Shown here: positions 1-19,392 of the stretch, one piece after another
Position numbering within the stretch: position 1 is the first letter of the stretch
Layout: each line of letters begins with the position of its first letter
From: Plotosus lineatus
Taxonomy: Eukaryota; Chordata; Actinopteri; Siluriformes; Plotosidae
DNA length: 64,000 bases
Assembly: GCA_024760905.1 (NCBI GenBank)
Contig: CM045734.1
Coordinates: forward strand, 39,857,064-39,921,063
Direction of reading: 5' to 3'
Notes under the pieces: generated by a model
Database searches by the model: none
Told to the model about the DNA's origin: nothing
What the model saw: only the letters and a program-made list of their open reading frames with translations
Program-made: the position numbers and the translations under genes

Positions 1-820
1 AATGAATTAATCAAGTTATTTCATTAGTGAACTGTAGGTGTCGCTTTCGTCTCCTACTTAAGCCATACTTCCTCTTTCAGGATTCCACGGAGGGCAAAGT
101 TTCTCTTGATCGCCCTGTCACCCACACCCACTCATCCATCCATCCACACACCCACTCACCTTCCCATCCACACACACTCACACACACACACACACACACA
201 CACTGGCTGTTACAGAAACTGCAGCTGGATACTGGAGCGAGTTGGATATTGACACACACCCAAGGTAAACACATTTTATAGAAATGGTTTTTTTTGTGTG
301 TGTGTGTAAATATAGCTCAGTTTTTCTATAATCTGTTCTATCACTATTTGTGAAGGTTTTTTTTCCTTTCTAAGATGTACAGATTAAAATGTGTGGAAAT
401 GGAAATAGAGTGACTTTATAGTTGTTTTCCATGTTATTAATACTTGGCTTTGGCTATTAATGCTTGGCTTTGTTTCATGTAGAGATTTAGTTTTATTTTG
501 TATCAGAATAAAGGTACTGTATGTTATGAACAATGGAATTCACAGCAAGTCAAAATCATGTGTAAGGAACGTGTCACATACTTGTGACCGCATTATGGGC
601 CAAATAAATATTATTGTGACTAAATTGGAATTTTAATAATTGTTTAATGTTTAATATATTTTAATAATAGCATCACATTTTTTGCCTATGACTGTGCGGT
701 GCTTCAAATTAAAGGATGTTCTCTATACTGTATGTCTAGACATAAATTATTATAGATATTATGTATGCTAATTGATTTACTGGATTTTGAACAAGTATTT
801 CAGATCATTTGTTTTTGAAT
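1..820. other. Intergenic tract, no gene seen
   Basis: AT-rich DNA with a short (CA)n run near 178-202. Both strands have short open frames there, but these are products of the CA repeat. No splice-bounded exon or recognisable protein was seen. Confidence 0.5.
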
Positions 821-1165
821 GGGGCAGTGGTGGCCTAGTGGTATAGGGTGCTGGATCGCTAATCCAAAGGTTGGGGATTCGAGTCCCACTCTCCACAAAA
901 TTGTCACTGTCCTCCCCATTGCAGCTAACCGGGTCATCAAAGGCCAGCCATGTCTCTCACTGTCTATGGTGTGAGGCATGTAAAAGAACTATTGCTGACT
1001 TTTGACAAGAGTAGGTTGCAAAGCCATCAGTGTGTTTCTGGCCTGTAATGGCCTGGCTGTCCAGGGTGTACTCTGCCCTCGCCCGGAGTTGGCTGGGATG
1101 GACGCCAGCCTCCCTGCGACCCTAATTAGGATTAAGCGGGTACAGAAAATGAACTGAACTGAACA
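821..1165 (+). repeat. tRNA-derived SINE, head A with tail type 2
   Basis: The 5' part has a pol III A-box-like segment (TGGCCTAGTGGTATAGGG) and a B-box-like segment (GGGGATTCGAGTCCCACT). The body contains the family core CTCTCACTGTCTATGGTG. This copy ends in the tail that reads CCCTAATTAGGATTAAGCG then GAAAATGAACTGAACTGAAC. The same head is attached to a different tail elsewhere in the window. Confidence 0.8.
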
Positions 1166-1224
1166 TTTTTAATGTAAATTAGGGGTCATAACAAATGTGC
1201 AGTCATGGACACCTTAATTTAGTT

Positions 1225-1230
1225 AGGTCA

Positions 1231-1268
<38 letters not shown>

Positions 1269-1295
1269 TGATGATGATGATGATGATGATGATGG
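1225..1295. repeat. (AAT)n/(GAT)n microsatellite
   Basis: Perfect AAT triplets run directly into GAT triplets. Confidence 0.9.
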
Positions 1296-1948
1296 TGATT
1301 CCACTAACGAAAACATTATTAAAATCACATTGGCTACAGCTACACCACTTTTGACATAAATATAATCAGACTTTACTAATTTTGAGCTGCAGAGAATGCA
1401 ATTTTTTTTTTTTAATTGTTGATTTTTTTGAATTCTCTGATTTATTAGTGTTTTATTCTTGAGATCTTGAGGGAGACATTATTTTTTTGTTTGCTCAGAT
1501 GAATATGTGCCTTGTACTTGTGAGAACGGTACTGAGAATTTCTGGTGAAATGACTGTAGTGACCTTTATTTTTGTGGAAAATATTGGCGTACAGAACTCG
1601 AACTGGGCCGTACACATGTCACAAAAATTGTACAAAAAATCTTCACCAGTTGTTAAAGAGGAAAAGGAATTTGATGCCTTTTCCTTTGCCAATGATTTGT
1701 AGCGAACCAACTAATTGTATAAACCATTGCTACCCCTGCATGATGCCTGCACATGATAAAGGTTTGGCAAGGAAGGAAAAATGGACTGTGCGGATTAAAT
1801 TAATGAATAAAAGAGATGGGCCTAAGAAACCAGTACACACTGAATAAGAACTGATCTCTGTACTTATATATCTTAATAATGATTTTACAAAATTAATTTC
1901 ATATATAACTGTGCTGCTTATTTTTAAAGTGTTATGAAAAGACAACAT

Positions 1949-1954
<6 letters not shown>
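1296..1954. other. Intergenic tract with a short two-strand open region
   Basis: Frames of 60-90 codons are open on both strands around 1487-1847. They show no recognisable motif and no convincing splice sites. I do not call a gene. Confidence 0.3.

Positions 1955-2034
<80 letters not shown>
1955..2034. repeat. (TA)n microsatellite
   Basis: About 80 bp of uninterrupted TA dinucleotides. Confidence 0.95.
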
Positions 2035-2039
<5 letters not shown>

Positions 2040-2519
2040 GAAAAATGATGAGGAAAAATATATTTATTTATCTTAAAAACATTAATGCAACACAATATAA
2101 TTACATGGATGCAAAATGTAAAATATCTTGAAACAGTTGCCAATCAGCCATTTTTCTGGTAATATTTGAATTCAGCATAATCTATAATAAACCGCAGAAT
2201 AAACAAACATTTATTTTCAAAGCAGAGTACAGTACTTCTAAAAATCTGTATACCATGCCATAAAAATTGTTGCCTTAAGTCTTTTATTTATGAACATTCG
2301 TGTTTTGGCTTCATTATTGGTTATTGGATTCATGGTTTGGCTTAAAACTGTTGAGCTCATGTAAACATTCTAGTCAACTATTATAAAAAATAATAATTGA
2401 TATAATTTAATGGGGTTTTGGGATTTCTCTCACTGTACCAAAATAAGGAAACCCTTATTAGACCTCCTAGACCCCTGCTGGTCCCCAAATCCCACTTTAA
2501 GTACCATTAATTCAAATTA

Positions 2520-2520
2520 T

Positions 2521-2561
<41 letters not shown>

Positions 2562-2605
2562 AATAATAATAATAATAATAATAATATTCATTCATTCATT
2601 CATTT
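2520..2605. repeat. (ACA)n/(ATA)n/(ATTC)n compound microsatellite
   Basis: ACA triplets pass into ATA triplets and then CATT repeats. Confidence 0.9.
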
Positions 2606-2623
2606 TCTGAATTACTTCATCCT

Positions 2624-2915
2624 GGGGCTGGTGGCGTAGTGGTTGGGGTGCTGTGCTCATGATCGGCAGGTTGTGTGTTCAAATCCCAGTTAGATCCCCA
2701 CTGTGCTAAGACCCTTGGGCAAGGTCTCAACCACAAGTGTGCCTCTGTTCACACAGCAGTATAAATGGGTACCAGTAAAATATACTGGGAAGGTAACCTG
2801 TGATGGACTAGCGTCCCATCCAAGAGGAATTGAACTCCTAGTCGCTTCACGCTATGGACACCGGAGATAAGCACCGGTCCGATGAGCCACTATGGCTTGG
2901 GTGTAAAAAATCCCA
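2624..2915 (+). repeat. tRNA-derived SINE, family C
   Basis: The head reads GGTGGCGTAGTGGTTGGGG and then GTGTGTTCAAATCCCAG, matching pol III A and B boxes. The body has the diagnostic segment GCAGTATAAATGGGTACCAG and ends near CGGTCCGATGAGCCACTA. Other copies lie at 19,585, 23,500, 24,030 and 61,312. Confidence 0.75.
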
Positions 2916-2937
2916 AAGGCCTTTACCTTACCTTCAT

Positions 2938-3120
2938 CATAATTAGGGTACTGGGGAGACTGGTGCCCATCTCAGGCGAGGGCAGAGTACACCCTGTACA
3001 GCTCACTAGTCCATTGCAGGGAAGAAACATGCTGACGGCTATGCATTCAGCCTACTCTTGACGGAAGTCAGCAATAGTTCTATTACATGAACCTCTCAGG
3101 ATAAACAGTGAGAGACATGA
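2938..3120 (-). repeat. SINE head A, tail type 2, partial
   Basis: Reverse-complement copy of the SINE seen at 821. It starts in the AATTAGG tail and ends inside the core near the CACTGTTTATCC segment. The tRNA head is missing. Confidence 0.65.
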
Positions 3121-4573
3121 TTATTATTATTATTATTAGTAGTAGTAGTATTAGTATTGCTTTTATTATTTATTTTTAGACCATTCTAATGTACTTTGTA
3201 TCATCTTGGAATAATAATCAACTGTCTCAATGAATTTTTCAGTGTGAACACAATTCTCATATTAACAATTTATTGAATAAGGTAAGCATTTGAGACAGAA
3301 CCTTTTACTGTACTTGAGTGTGAAGACTCTATCCCAAAACACAAACTACCACCCAAAATTGTAATTCAAATTTTAAAAAATGAATAGTCAAAAAATATAC
3401 AGTATTATATAGTATAAAATATATAAATAGCCTGACGGGCTATTTAGTAGATGTTTTTTCCAGTGTACTGCATATGGTGGCTCAATTTTGCTGCTTGTAT
3501 TAGGTGCCCATATGTATTAATCCAATCAGGTGATACTGTGATTGCAGATGACATACAGACAATATCTTTTGGAGGACTTGGGGCCTGCCCCAGTACTTGT
3601 TGGGGTGCTCTTCAGTATGAGCCAAAGGGTTCTGAATAATTAGTGATAAGATGTGATAAATAATTCACACCTTTTTAAATAAAGATACTTGCTCACACAT
3701 ATGTAAAAGAGAGATGAGGTGGCATTATTTTGTTGTGTAAACATTAATTGACATTAACAAGGTTCGTATAGGTAGCTGTCTGTGCCTCAAGCTGAAAACT
3801 CTGTTTTTATGACAGTTGCTTTGTATACACCATGACATTAAATATGGAAGACGAGTCAATCCTGCTGCTTGCAATCTATGGCATCTGTATTAGAGACCTA
3901 GTCTCACCATCTGATCACTTAGTCACGTCACTGTTTTACAACACAGTGAGGTGAAAATAGGAAGCACGTGACGCTGCATGGGAAAATCATGGATAAGTCG
4001 CTAGCCATTTTGTGCTATGGGCCACGGGTTCGTAAAGAGAACACAATGTTTGGGTTGTAAACGGACTCTAAGGCTTACTTTTAAACATTAATACACTTCT
4101 TGTCCGTGTTTAGACGTAGTATTTCAGATTTAGTTTAAAACCATTGTGCCCGGAGTGACTTATCCACAGCAGTCATGATCAGAACCCCTCACATCTTCTT
4201 CCGCTTGTCTGATCTTGAGTTTGAATTATTTTGGAAAGAATCATACATCTACTATTGAAGTATGAATTTCTTTATTGCTCAACGATTTTTCTAAAAGGCT
4301 CCATTACTGTTGAAAGTGAGGGACTGTAAGCCTGCTTTCCATCCACTACCATCCATACTATTGTTTACATTGGGGCTCATGGAGCTCAGCAGTGCATGAA
4401 TTGCAAAGTTGTCGGATTTCTATGGAAGAAATATTTTGGAGATGAAAATGACAAATCGAAGATTTTCGCAGTGATGACAGAGAGGATCAACTCGTACTAG
4501 TGAAAAATGTTGCTGATCATGAACACAAGCAACCTGTTGAGTGACTGTGGCTGTACATAAAAATTACTCACAC

Positions 4574-4574
<1 letters not shown>
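3121..4574. other. Intergenic tract, unassigned
   Basis: Apart from an ATT run at the left edge, I see no ORF with family similarity and no transposon termini. A moderately GC-rich stretch at about 3840-4550 looks non-repetitive within this window but has no splice-bounded frame. Confidence 0.35.

Positions 4575-4622
<48 letters not shown>
4575..4622. repeat. (TG)n microsatellite
   Basis: About 46 bp of TG dinucleotides. Confidence 0.95.
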
Positions 4623-4626
<4 letters not shown>

Positions 4627-4874
4627 GTTTTCAAGGATGTATTTTTACTTCAGGAAAATGAACCTTTATATTTTTATGAATCACAATTATAATATGTGTT
4701 GGGTGTGTTTTGAGCTGTCGAGGCTGTAGGTTATGTGATGCGTCCGCCAGTCATTTTTAGAGCAGATCTCTGTGTTTATGTACCTGAAAATTGAATTATT
4801 CCCAAGTAGTAACTGAGTGTAACAAGTAACTTAGTGACTTCCCAACGATTTCAGTCTTTTTTGACATTATAGGG

Positions 4875-5783
4875 CAGGGGTCGGGAACCTTTTTGACTAA
4901 GAGAGCCAAAAATAAACACATATATTAAAATCTAATCCTCTGAGAGCCATATATATATTTTTATACTGAATACAACTAAATGGAAAAAGAAGACCAACGA
5001 TTTTAGAGTATAATAACACTCTGAATTTATTTTAAACAACATTGTTATCACAAAGTTATTTATTAATACGACTTCTGGTGCTGCATGGTGTTGCTGGTGG
5101 CTTTGTAGTCTGGTTGATACGTGCTGAGGTTCAGCTTCATGCAGGCTTTTAGGCTTCCATCTGTTAAACGTGAACGCAGGTTGGTCTTGATGTTTTTCAT
5201 GTGTCAAAAGGACTGCTCGCGTGCACATGTGGAGCCAAACATGGTCAATATGGCACGACTCACAGGCAGCAGTGTTCGGTATGTGACAAGAAGTGTCCCA
5301 ATCCCAATCCGACAAGACAAGTTTTGGCGATCAGCTGGTCTGCGGGTTGAAGTTTATCCATGTCTGTCCATTAGTGTTTTGCTTGCCAGCTCTGCTTGGC
5401 TTCGTGCAAATGAGAGGATCAAAAATGAGGAAAATTTACCTTTTAACCCAAAAACAACTTGCGCAAGCTGCTGCATATAATCCAATAAAATTAGAGTTTC
5501 AAGGTATCGGACCCGCCCACACACTGGAGTACAGAAAGGATTGGCTCTCCGCTGCGCACCACAGTGACAAGTGGTGTTGAAAATATATTTATAGATTAAA
5601 ATGCATGAGATTTATTTATGTTTTTGTTTTATTTCATGGCTTTTTTCCTGTATTTTTATTTAAAGGGCAGCGAAATCATAATTAGTTATTCTGTTAATAC
5701 AGGCCACCTGATTTATCTGAGAGCCAGATGCAGTCATCAAAAGAGCCACATCTGGCTCGCGAGCCATGGGTTCCCGATCCCTG
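4875..5783 (-). mobile_element. hAT-superfamily DNA transposon remnant with intact ends
   Basis: The termini are inverted repeats: CAGGGGTCGGGAACC at the left and GGTTCCCGATCCCTG at the right. The 8-bp target duplication TTATAGGG lies exactly outside both ends (4867-4874 and 5784-5791), the hAT signature. On the minus strand, frames around 5110-5260 read MFGST, then across a frame break MKNIKTNLRSRLTDGSLKAC. This resembles the C-terminal dimerisation region of hAT transposases. Most of the transposase is missing, so the copy is an internally deleted, non-autonomous element. Confidence 0.88.
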
Positions 5784-5879
5784 TTATAGGGCAAGTTTTA
5801 TGCTTGGAAAAAAATCCAATAAAAAATCGAGCTATTTCAATTTTTACAAAAAGAAAAAGAAGATAATAGAAACACAATG

Positions 5880-6500
5880 AACTTATCACTTTCATGAAAG
5901 GAGTTTTAGAAGACTTCAGTTTTGTAACACTGGGCTTTATCATGCTGGACCCATGTGAAGATGGGTAAATTGTGTCCATGAAGAGCTACACATGATCAGC
6001 AATGATACTCAAATAGGCTGTGGCATTCAAGTGATGATTGATTGGTATTAATAGTATACCAAGAAACCATTCCCCACATTGGCATACAGTCTCCACCAAC
6101 CTGGGCTCTTAACAGAAGGGAGGCTTGGTCCATGGATTCATGCTGTTGGTGCATAATTATTAATGTACCATCTGTGTACCTCAGCAGAAATCAAGAGTAA
6201 TCTGACAAAGTTCTGTTTTTTTTTCCAGTCTTCAACTGTTCAGTGTTGGTGAGGCTGTGTCTACTGCAGCTGCAGCTTTAACTTTCTGTTCTCACCTGAC
6301 AGAAATGGAACACAGTGTTAGCTATGTGGTCTTGCAGTGTTGCAGTCGATCTGTATGTGACATTAATAAGTTGTGCATTAAGGCTACAGTTCCATAGAGT
6401 GGTTATCTGAGATACTGTCGACTTTCTGTCAGCTCAAATAGTACGGGTAATTCTCAATTGAATTTTCTCAGTAACAGGGGAGTTCTGTCTGTAGACCTTT
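5880..6500 (-). mobile_element. Tc1/mariner-like transposase relic
   Basis: The reverse strand resembles the body of a Tc1-like fish transposase, in pieces: a segment corresponding to a final-domain histidine-rich start near 6120-6150, a segment near 6060-6090 where a transposase would read VWGMVSW, and TIYPSSHG at about 5955. It is badly frameshifted, with no terminal repeats found. Assignment rests on remembered family pattern, so confidence is moderate. Confidence 0.45.
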
Positions 6501-6779
6501 TACTCTCTGGATCACATTTCCCTAATTCTAATGCTTAATACTAATATTACCCAAAGATGCTGGGCCATATGGGCATTATTTTATGCATCATGATGTTGCC
6601 ACATAATTGGCTGATTGCACTGGTACAGCCAAAATTCTTCTGAAATAAATATAATTAAACTTTACTACACTGGGAATGAAAATAATTTTGAAAATTCATG
6701 ATTGGCTCTAGTTTTTAAGTTATGGTACTGGGTCGGAATATCGTCAACCAAGACTTAACAAGGTTTATCTTCCATTTCA

Positions 6780-7165
6780 TTCAAATAAACTTGTTTCGTA
6801 GGGTGGTGGGGCTTTCATTCAGAGATAGGGTGAGAAGCTTAGGTATTTGAGAGGGCCTAGAAATAAAACTGTGGCTGCTCCTCAGTATTGAGAGGAGCCA
6901 GTTGAGATGGCTTGGGCATTTGAGTCGAATGCCTCTCGAGCGCTTCCTTGTTGGGGTGTTTAGGGCACGTCTAACTGGGAAGAGGCCCTGCGGATTACTC
7001 AGAACATGTTGGAGGGACTATGTCTCTCAGCTGGTCTGGAAATGCCCAAGTGTACCCCTGGAAGAGCTGGAGGAAGTGCCTGGAGGGAGGGACGTCTGGA
7101 TCTCTCATGATGATGGTAATACAAAGACTGTTTTCCAGGCCTTCGGCACATGCCCTTAAGGTCGC
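6780..7165 (+). pseudogene. Non-LTR retrotransposon ORF2 C-terminus, fragment
   Basis: The plus strand reads FRRVVGLSFRDRVRSLGI, then after a stop RSQLRWLGHLSRMPLERFL, then RDYVSQLVWKCPSVPLEELE. This is the end of a fish LINE reverse-transcriptase polyprotein downstream of the RT domain. The related upstream part of the same LINE type lies on the minus strand near 33,580-33,840. The fragment is broken by at least one stop and has no catalytic core. Confidence 0.65.
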
Positions 7166-7877
7166 CATGTTTCAGTTTTTCTATAATCCCTTCGGTAACC
7201 TTACAGTAATTATGAATGAATTTCTGAATGAATTTTCTCTGTTGTTGTTGTTGTTGCCTTGAACATCCTTATAGGGCAACTATCTTAGAAAATAAATCCT
7301 AGCCCACTCATGGTTTGACCACGATTGAATTGAGTAAAATGTACGATCGTACATGACATTTTTTTTAAAAAATTCCCTACACGAACCTGTCTGTGATTCA
7401 GGCACAAAAATGTACGATATGTAAACAACGATCTTTACTAAATTACTACGTGAACTTTATTCTTGTTCATTGTGTCATGTTTTGCTGTAATTTGATGAGA
7501 ATTTGCCCATACCTTCATGTGCTACAAGCATGTAGGCAGCCATGTTGCAAAGAAGCACACCTCAACCACCAGATGTCTCACTCATTTTGATGTAGGGCCA
7601 ACACAGGTACAATTGTGTACTAAGCTACTGAAATGGCCTGTTGTAGAACCTATGCTTCTGAGAGGACAAAAACAGCACACATAAAATTTTACAGCCAGCT
7701 GTTGAAAGAGATAAATGTTGCGGAAATGTTCCAGGTCTTTCGTACCTTCATCACCATAGATAAAAAAAAAGTGATGTCATAAGCATATTTTTCTCATTGA
7801 AATTAGTGCGTTTTATTAAAATGGTAAATCAAGTTAAAAAACAAGTATTCTATACATTCTACTTAGCTATTTTAAAG
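7166..7877. other. Intergenic tract, unassigned
   Basis: A GTT triplet run lies at about 7240. No protein similarity was recognised. Its right end supplies the target site used by the RTE insertion. Confidence 0.35.
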
Positions 7878-7892
7878 CACATTATGGACTTA

Positions 7893-8658
7893 CTTCTTCT
7901 TGTCCTTTCGGCTTTTCCCTTCAGGGGTCGCCACAGCGAATCATCTGCCTCCATCTCACCCTATCATCTGCATTTTTTTCTCTTACACCAACGACCTTCA
8001 TGTCCTCCTTCACCACATCCATGAATCGTCTCTTTGGTCTTCCTCTAGGCCTTCTGCCTGGTAGTTCCAACCTCAACATCCTACTACCAATATACTCACT
8101 ACCCCTCCTCTGTACATGTCCAAACCATCTCAATCTAGTCTCTCTGACTTTGTCTCCAAAACGTCTTACATGTGCTGTCCCTCTGATGTGCTCATTCCTG
8201 ATCCTATCCATCCTCGTTACTCCCAAAGAGAACCTCAACATTTTCATCTCTGCTACCTCCAGCTCTGCCTCCTGTCTTTTCCCCAGGGCCACTGTTTCTA
8301 AACCATACAACATCGTTGGCCTCAACACCGTCTTGTACACTTTTCCTTTCATTCTTGCCGATACCTTCCTATCACACATCACACCGGACACTTTTCTCCA
8401 ACCATTCCAACCTGCCTGCACACGCTTCTTCACCTCTTTTCCACACTCTCCATTGCTCTGGATTGTTGAGCCTAAGTACTTAAAATCCTCCACCTTTCTT
8501 ATCTCTGCTTCTTGTAACCTCATCGTTCCTGTTGGGTCCTTGGAATTCATACACATGTATTCTGTCTTACTGTGGCTAACCTTCATTCCCCTCCTTTCCA
8601 GGGCATACCTCCACCTCTCTAGGTTTTCCTGCACTTGTTCTCTGCTCTCACTGCAGAT
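7893..8658 (-). mobile_element. 5'-truncated RTE-type LINE with 15-bp target duplications
   Basis: The minus strand encodes the end of an RTE-type ORF2. In order it shows RGMKVSHSKTEYMCMN, VEDFKYLGSTIQSNGECG, TMLYGLETVALGKRQEAEL, LRWFGHVQRR, and GRPKRRFMDVVKEDMKVVGV. The endonuclease and RT core are absent, so it is 5'-truncated at insertion. The direct repeat CACATTATGGACTTA at 7878-7892 and 8659-8673 is the target-site duplication. The element's 3' end is GTGGCGACCCCTGAAGGG then GCCGAAAGG, the same tail carried by one SINE family here. Confidence 0.92.
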
Positions 8659-8673
8659 CACATTATGGACTTA

Positions 8674-9870
8674 GAGTGGATAAAAAGTGATAATTGTATT
8701 GCTAATAAAAAGAAAAACGCATGGACAATAAAAACATTCCTTCTGCATCCTATTGTTAACAATGAAAGTGATCAGAGGGCAGCGATCAAAGCATCTGAGT
8801 TTTGTCTTTGGCTTGGCAGATGATGATTCTTATAACAAGGCTTGTCATAAAAAGTATTACGATTTTGAGGAAGTCAGATTCTACAGTAAAAACTAATATT
8901 TGATGTAACCATATTGAATCTATGAGTAAAGCCATTGTTCTTCTGTGTGTTTTCTACCTTATAGTACTTTCACCTTCATGATTGGATAGATGTGAGTTAC
9001 AATATGTCTTTTGTGAATTATTTATTACTTTTGCACAATCCCTGTGCGTCAATGTCTTTATATATATACAAGCTGCTTTTTAATAAATTACCCCTAGGGA
9101 TGAATAAAGTTGTTCGAATTGAAGTGAAGTGAACTGAATTCAATTGAGGTGAGTGAAAAATAACTAAACTAGTTAGAGCTGCCAGGAAGGTGAAAGTAAC
9201 TCAATAACCAATTTTTATTGCTGTAGTAAGGAGACAAACTCTCAGGACATGTTGGGCTTTGAGGCAACAGAAAAAGACCACATCAGATTTTAGTCTTGTA
9301 GCTAAAAACAAACATCTGAAGGAAACTGTGGTCCAATGTTCACCCAATCTGAACATTTAAAAACATATGGAGGCGTTTTATCAGGTGTCCATCATCCCAT
9401 TGTATGATTGTTTTTTTTATACCAATTCTGAGGTTAGAGGTGAACATTAACTGCAACTCCTGATGTATATCTGTAAACTGATGCCTCATGATTGGATGAT
9501 TAGATGCTATTATTGCTTAAATTTGAAGGTAGACAGTACGTGTGCAGACCTGTCCTGTTTAATAGCTTAAAATAGTTTGAACTGTCCTGTACATAGTGCT
9601 TTGCATAAGTATTCCCCTTGAACTTATTTTGCAATGTTACAACATTTTACTGAAAAATTGCATTGTTACAACATGTTCCTGGATGTTGTGTAGAGATTTT
9701 AATCATGTAATGAGTCTATATAAAAATAGGCCATAATATAGAATTTTGGCAGAAATCAGTAGTTACTCTTGGCCACTTGGTTACTTTGACTAATCGTCTG
9801 TTTACCTGATTAAGAGTAAGCCTCCTGATTTTCCTGCACATGTCTCGTATTTCACTTCAATATACACTAT
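8674..9870. other. Intergenic tract, no gene seen
   Basis: AT-rich sequence with only short frames and no recognised repeat. A small TATATA run is at about 9060. It interrupts what was contiguous DNA before the neighbouring RTE insertion. Confidence 0.4.
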
Positions 9871-9879
9871 TACAGTACT

Positions 9880-10235
9880 ACAGTGGTGGCCTAGTGGTAT
9901 ATTGTGTGCTGGATCGCTGATCCTAGGGTTGGGGGTTCGGGTTCGAATCCCACTCTCCACAAGGCTGTCACTGCCCCCCCCCCCACAGTGCAGCTAACTG
10001 GGTTATCAAAGACCGTCCATGTCTCTCACTGTCTATGGTGTGAGTTTCATGTAAAAGAACTATTGCTGACTTTAGTAAAGAGTAGCTGCAAAGCCGTCAG
10101 TGTGTTTCTGTCCCTTGCTAAAGGGTTGTGTCAGGAAGGGCATCTGACGTAAAAACATATGCAAATCAAACGTGCGAATCAGATGATTTGCTGTGGCGAC
10201 CCCTGAAAAAGGAAAAAAAGCCGAAAGGAAAAGTA
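9880..10235 (+). repeat. tRNA-derived SINE, head A with RTE-like tail
   Basis: It has the A-box GTGGCCTAGTGGTATATTG and B-box GGTTCGAATCCCACTC, and the core CTCTCACTGTCTATGGTG. It ends with TTTGCTGTGGCGACCCCTG then GCCGAAAGG. The tail matches the 3' end of the RTE LINE at 7893. Confidence 0.85.
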
Positions 10236-10685
10236 AGTATACACTATTACTACTTTTAGTGGATAGCATACTTTATGATTATAATAATGATAATATAAAT
10301 TCCGTAATCGCATATGAATAACATACTGCCTGTGCTATGCATATCACCTATATTGTACGTAGCTGTACAGTAAAAAAGTTAGCACGTTTGTTTTATTATT
10401 TTTCAAAATGCAAAAATACATACATATATTTGAATGCTCTGATCCAACATTTACAAATAAATAAGCAGTTTTCTTATTGTTGTCAATGAAAAGTGCCCTC
10501 TGGCTTATTTCAAGCCAAAATGTAGTACTGTATACACATACTTTTTAAACACTGTATATATGATGAATGCTTGTTTTCCACTACCAGACTTATATTTGGT
10601 GTCAAAACAGACCTGATGAGCTGTTGATGTATTCTGTATATGTCACCTCAACACAGTGAGGTGTCTAAGCCAGGCCTCAAACAAC

Positions 10686-18142
<7,457 letters not shown>

Positions 18143-18203
18143 AATGAGAAAGTTGTTGTGATTTGGCCCAGGATTAAAGTTCAGATTTTTTTGTTCCTTA
18201 TAT

Positions 18204-18746
18204 CAGTGGTCCCCAACAACCGGGCCGCGGACCGGTACCGGTCCGTGGGTCAATTGGTACCGGGCCGCACAAGAAATAATTATTTATTTCTGTTTTATTT
18301 ATTATCTGAGTCTGAACGATCTTTTATTTTTGAAAAAACTTTTATTTTGAAAATAACCGAATTCTCTCGGTTACATGTCGGTCATTTGAATGCTAAAATG
18401 TAACCCACAAGGGGATGGCACATGAACAGAGGCGAGTTGGACATGTTTCAATCAATAGCGGGGATTTCGGGTGAGACTGAGCCTGAGCCTTCATTCTCCC
18501 AGCTGGTGCATCATCACCTGTGTTTTTTTTTGTTTTGTTTTTTTTTTTTTAAGAAAAGTTCGAGCTTGATTAAACATGTAACGCTTAATCCTGATTACGG
18601 AAGGCTGGCGCACATCTCAGCCAACTCTGGGCAAGGGTGGGGTATTATATTTACAATATAAACAAGCTACTACCCACCCCCCTGGGCCGCAGTAAAATTG
18701 TCAAGCGTTGACTGGTCCTCGGTGATAAAAAGTTTGGGGACCACTA
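18204..18746. mobile_element. hAT-type MITE just after the prlr stop
   Basis: The left terminus is CAGTGGTCCCCAACAACCGG and the right terminus is AGTTTGGGGACCACTA. The flanks CCTTATAT (18196-18203) and CCTTACAT (18747-18754) form an 8-bp target duplication with one mismatch. The left end is unusually CpG-rich for this AT-rich region. No transposase is encoded. It sits 61 bp past the prlr stop, so it probably lies in or next to the 3' UTR. Confidence 0.85.
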
Positions 18747-19062
18747 CCTTACATCTCAAGTTCCAGCTGATACAATTCTGTATATGATTCAATTCATGGT
18801 TACAACTAATAATAATAGAACCAATACCTGTGAAGTTATAGGCAAAGCTTGCCTTTTTAGTAATAGACATATTATTTATATACTCCACAGATCACTTTTA
18901 AAAACAGCAGAAACATTTGCTTTCTATGGATGCACTCAACTGTTTAAATCAACAGTGTATTACATTACAATACTAAACTCACTCAGTTTTAATTTCTTGT
19001 GAGGTTGAATTGCATAAATAGACCTTTCACACATAAAAAAGTTGTTAAAGAATACCGCCAGA

Positions 19063-19112
<50 letters not shown>
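19063..19112. repeat. (CA)n microsatellite
   Basis: About 48 bp of CA. Confidence 0.95.
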
Positions 19113-19113
<1 letters not shown>

Positions 19114-19323
19114 ACTTTTATATGTACATACAAACACACACAAACCAGCTAGTCTATAACTTCAGGGGACAATATACAGACTTGGTTTAATTTCCTGGAG
19201 ACTTACTCGAACCTTAACCGTAACTCCTCCTTGTCTAACCCGAACCTAAAAACATGTCTTCACCTTAAACCTTTATGATTTACATTATGAAAACTTGTGT
19301 TTTGTGTCATGATGAATGCCTGG

Positions 19324-19324
<1 letters not shown>

Positions 19325-19389
<65 letters not shown>
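19325..19389. repeat. (CA)n microsatellite
   Basis: About 64 bp of CA, 210 bp from the previous CA run. Confidence 0.95.

Positions 19390-19392
<3 letters not shown>

Noticed and set aside
178..4622. CRISPR-like regular repeats
   Set aside because: The repeats are simple CA, TA, AAT or TG microsatellites without unique spacers.
5121..5580. 119- and 95-codon plus-strand frames
   Set aside because: They lie inside the hAT element and are antisense to the transposase remnant.
8000..8674. 224-codon plus-strand frame, and its close relative at 62536-63111
   Set aside because: These are antisense shadows of the RTE LINE ORF2 on the minus strand; the minus frame carries the recognisable protein.
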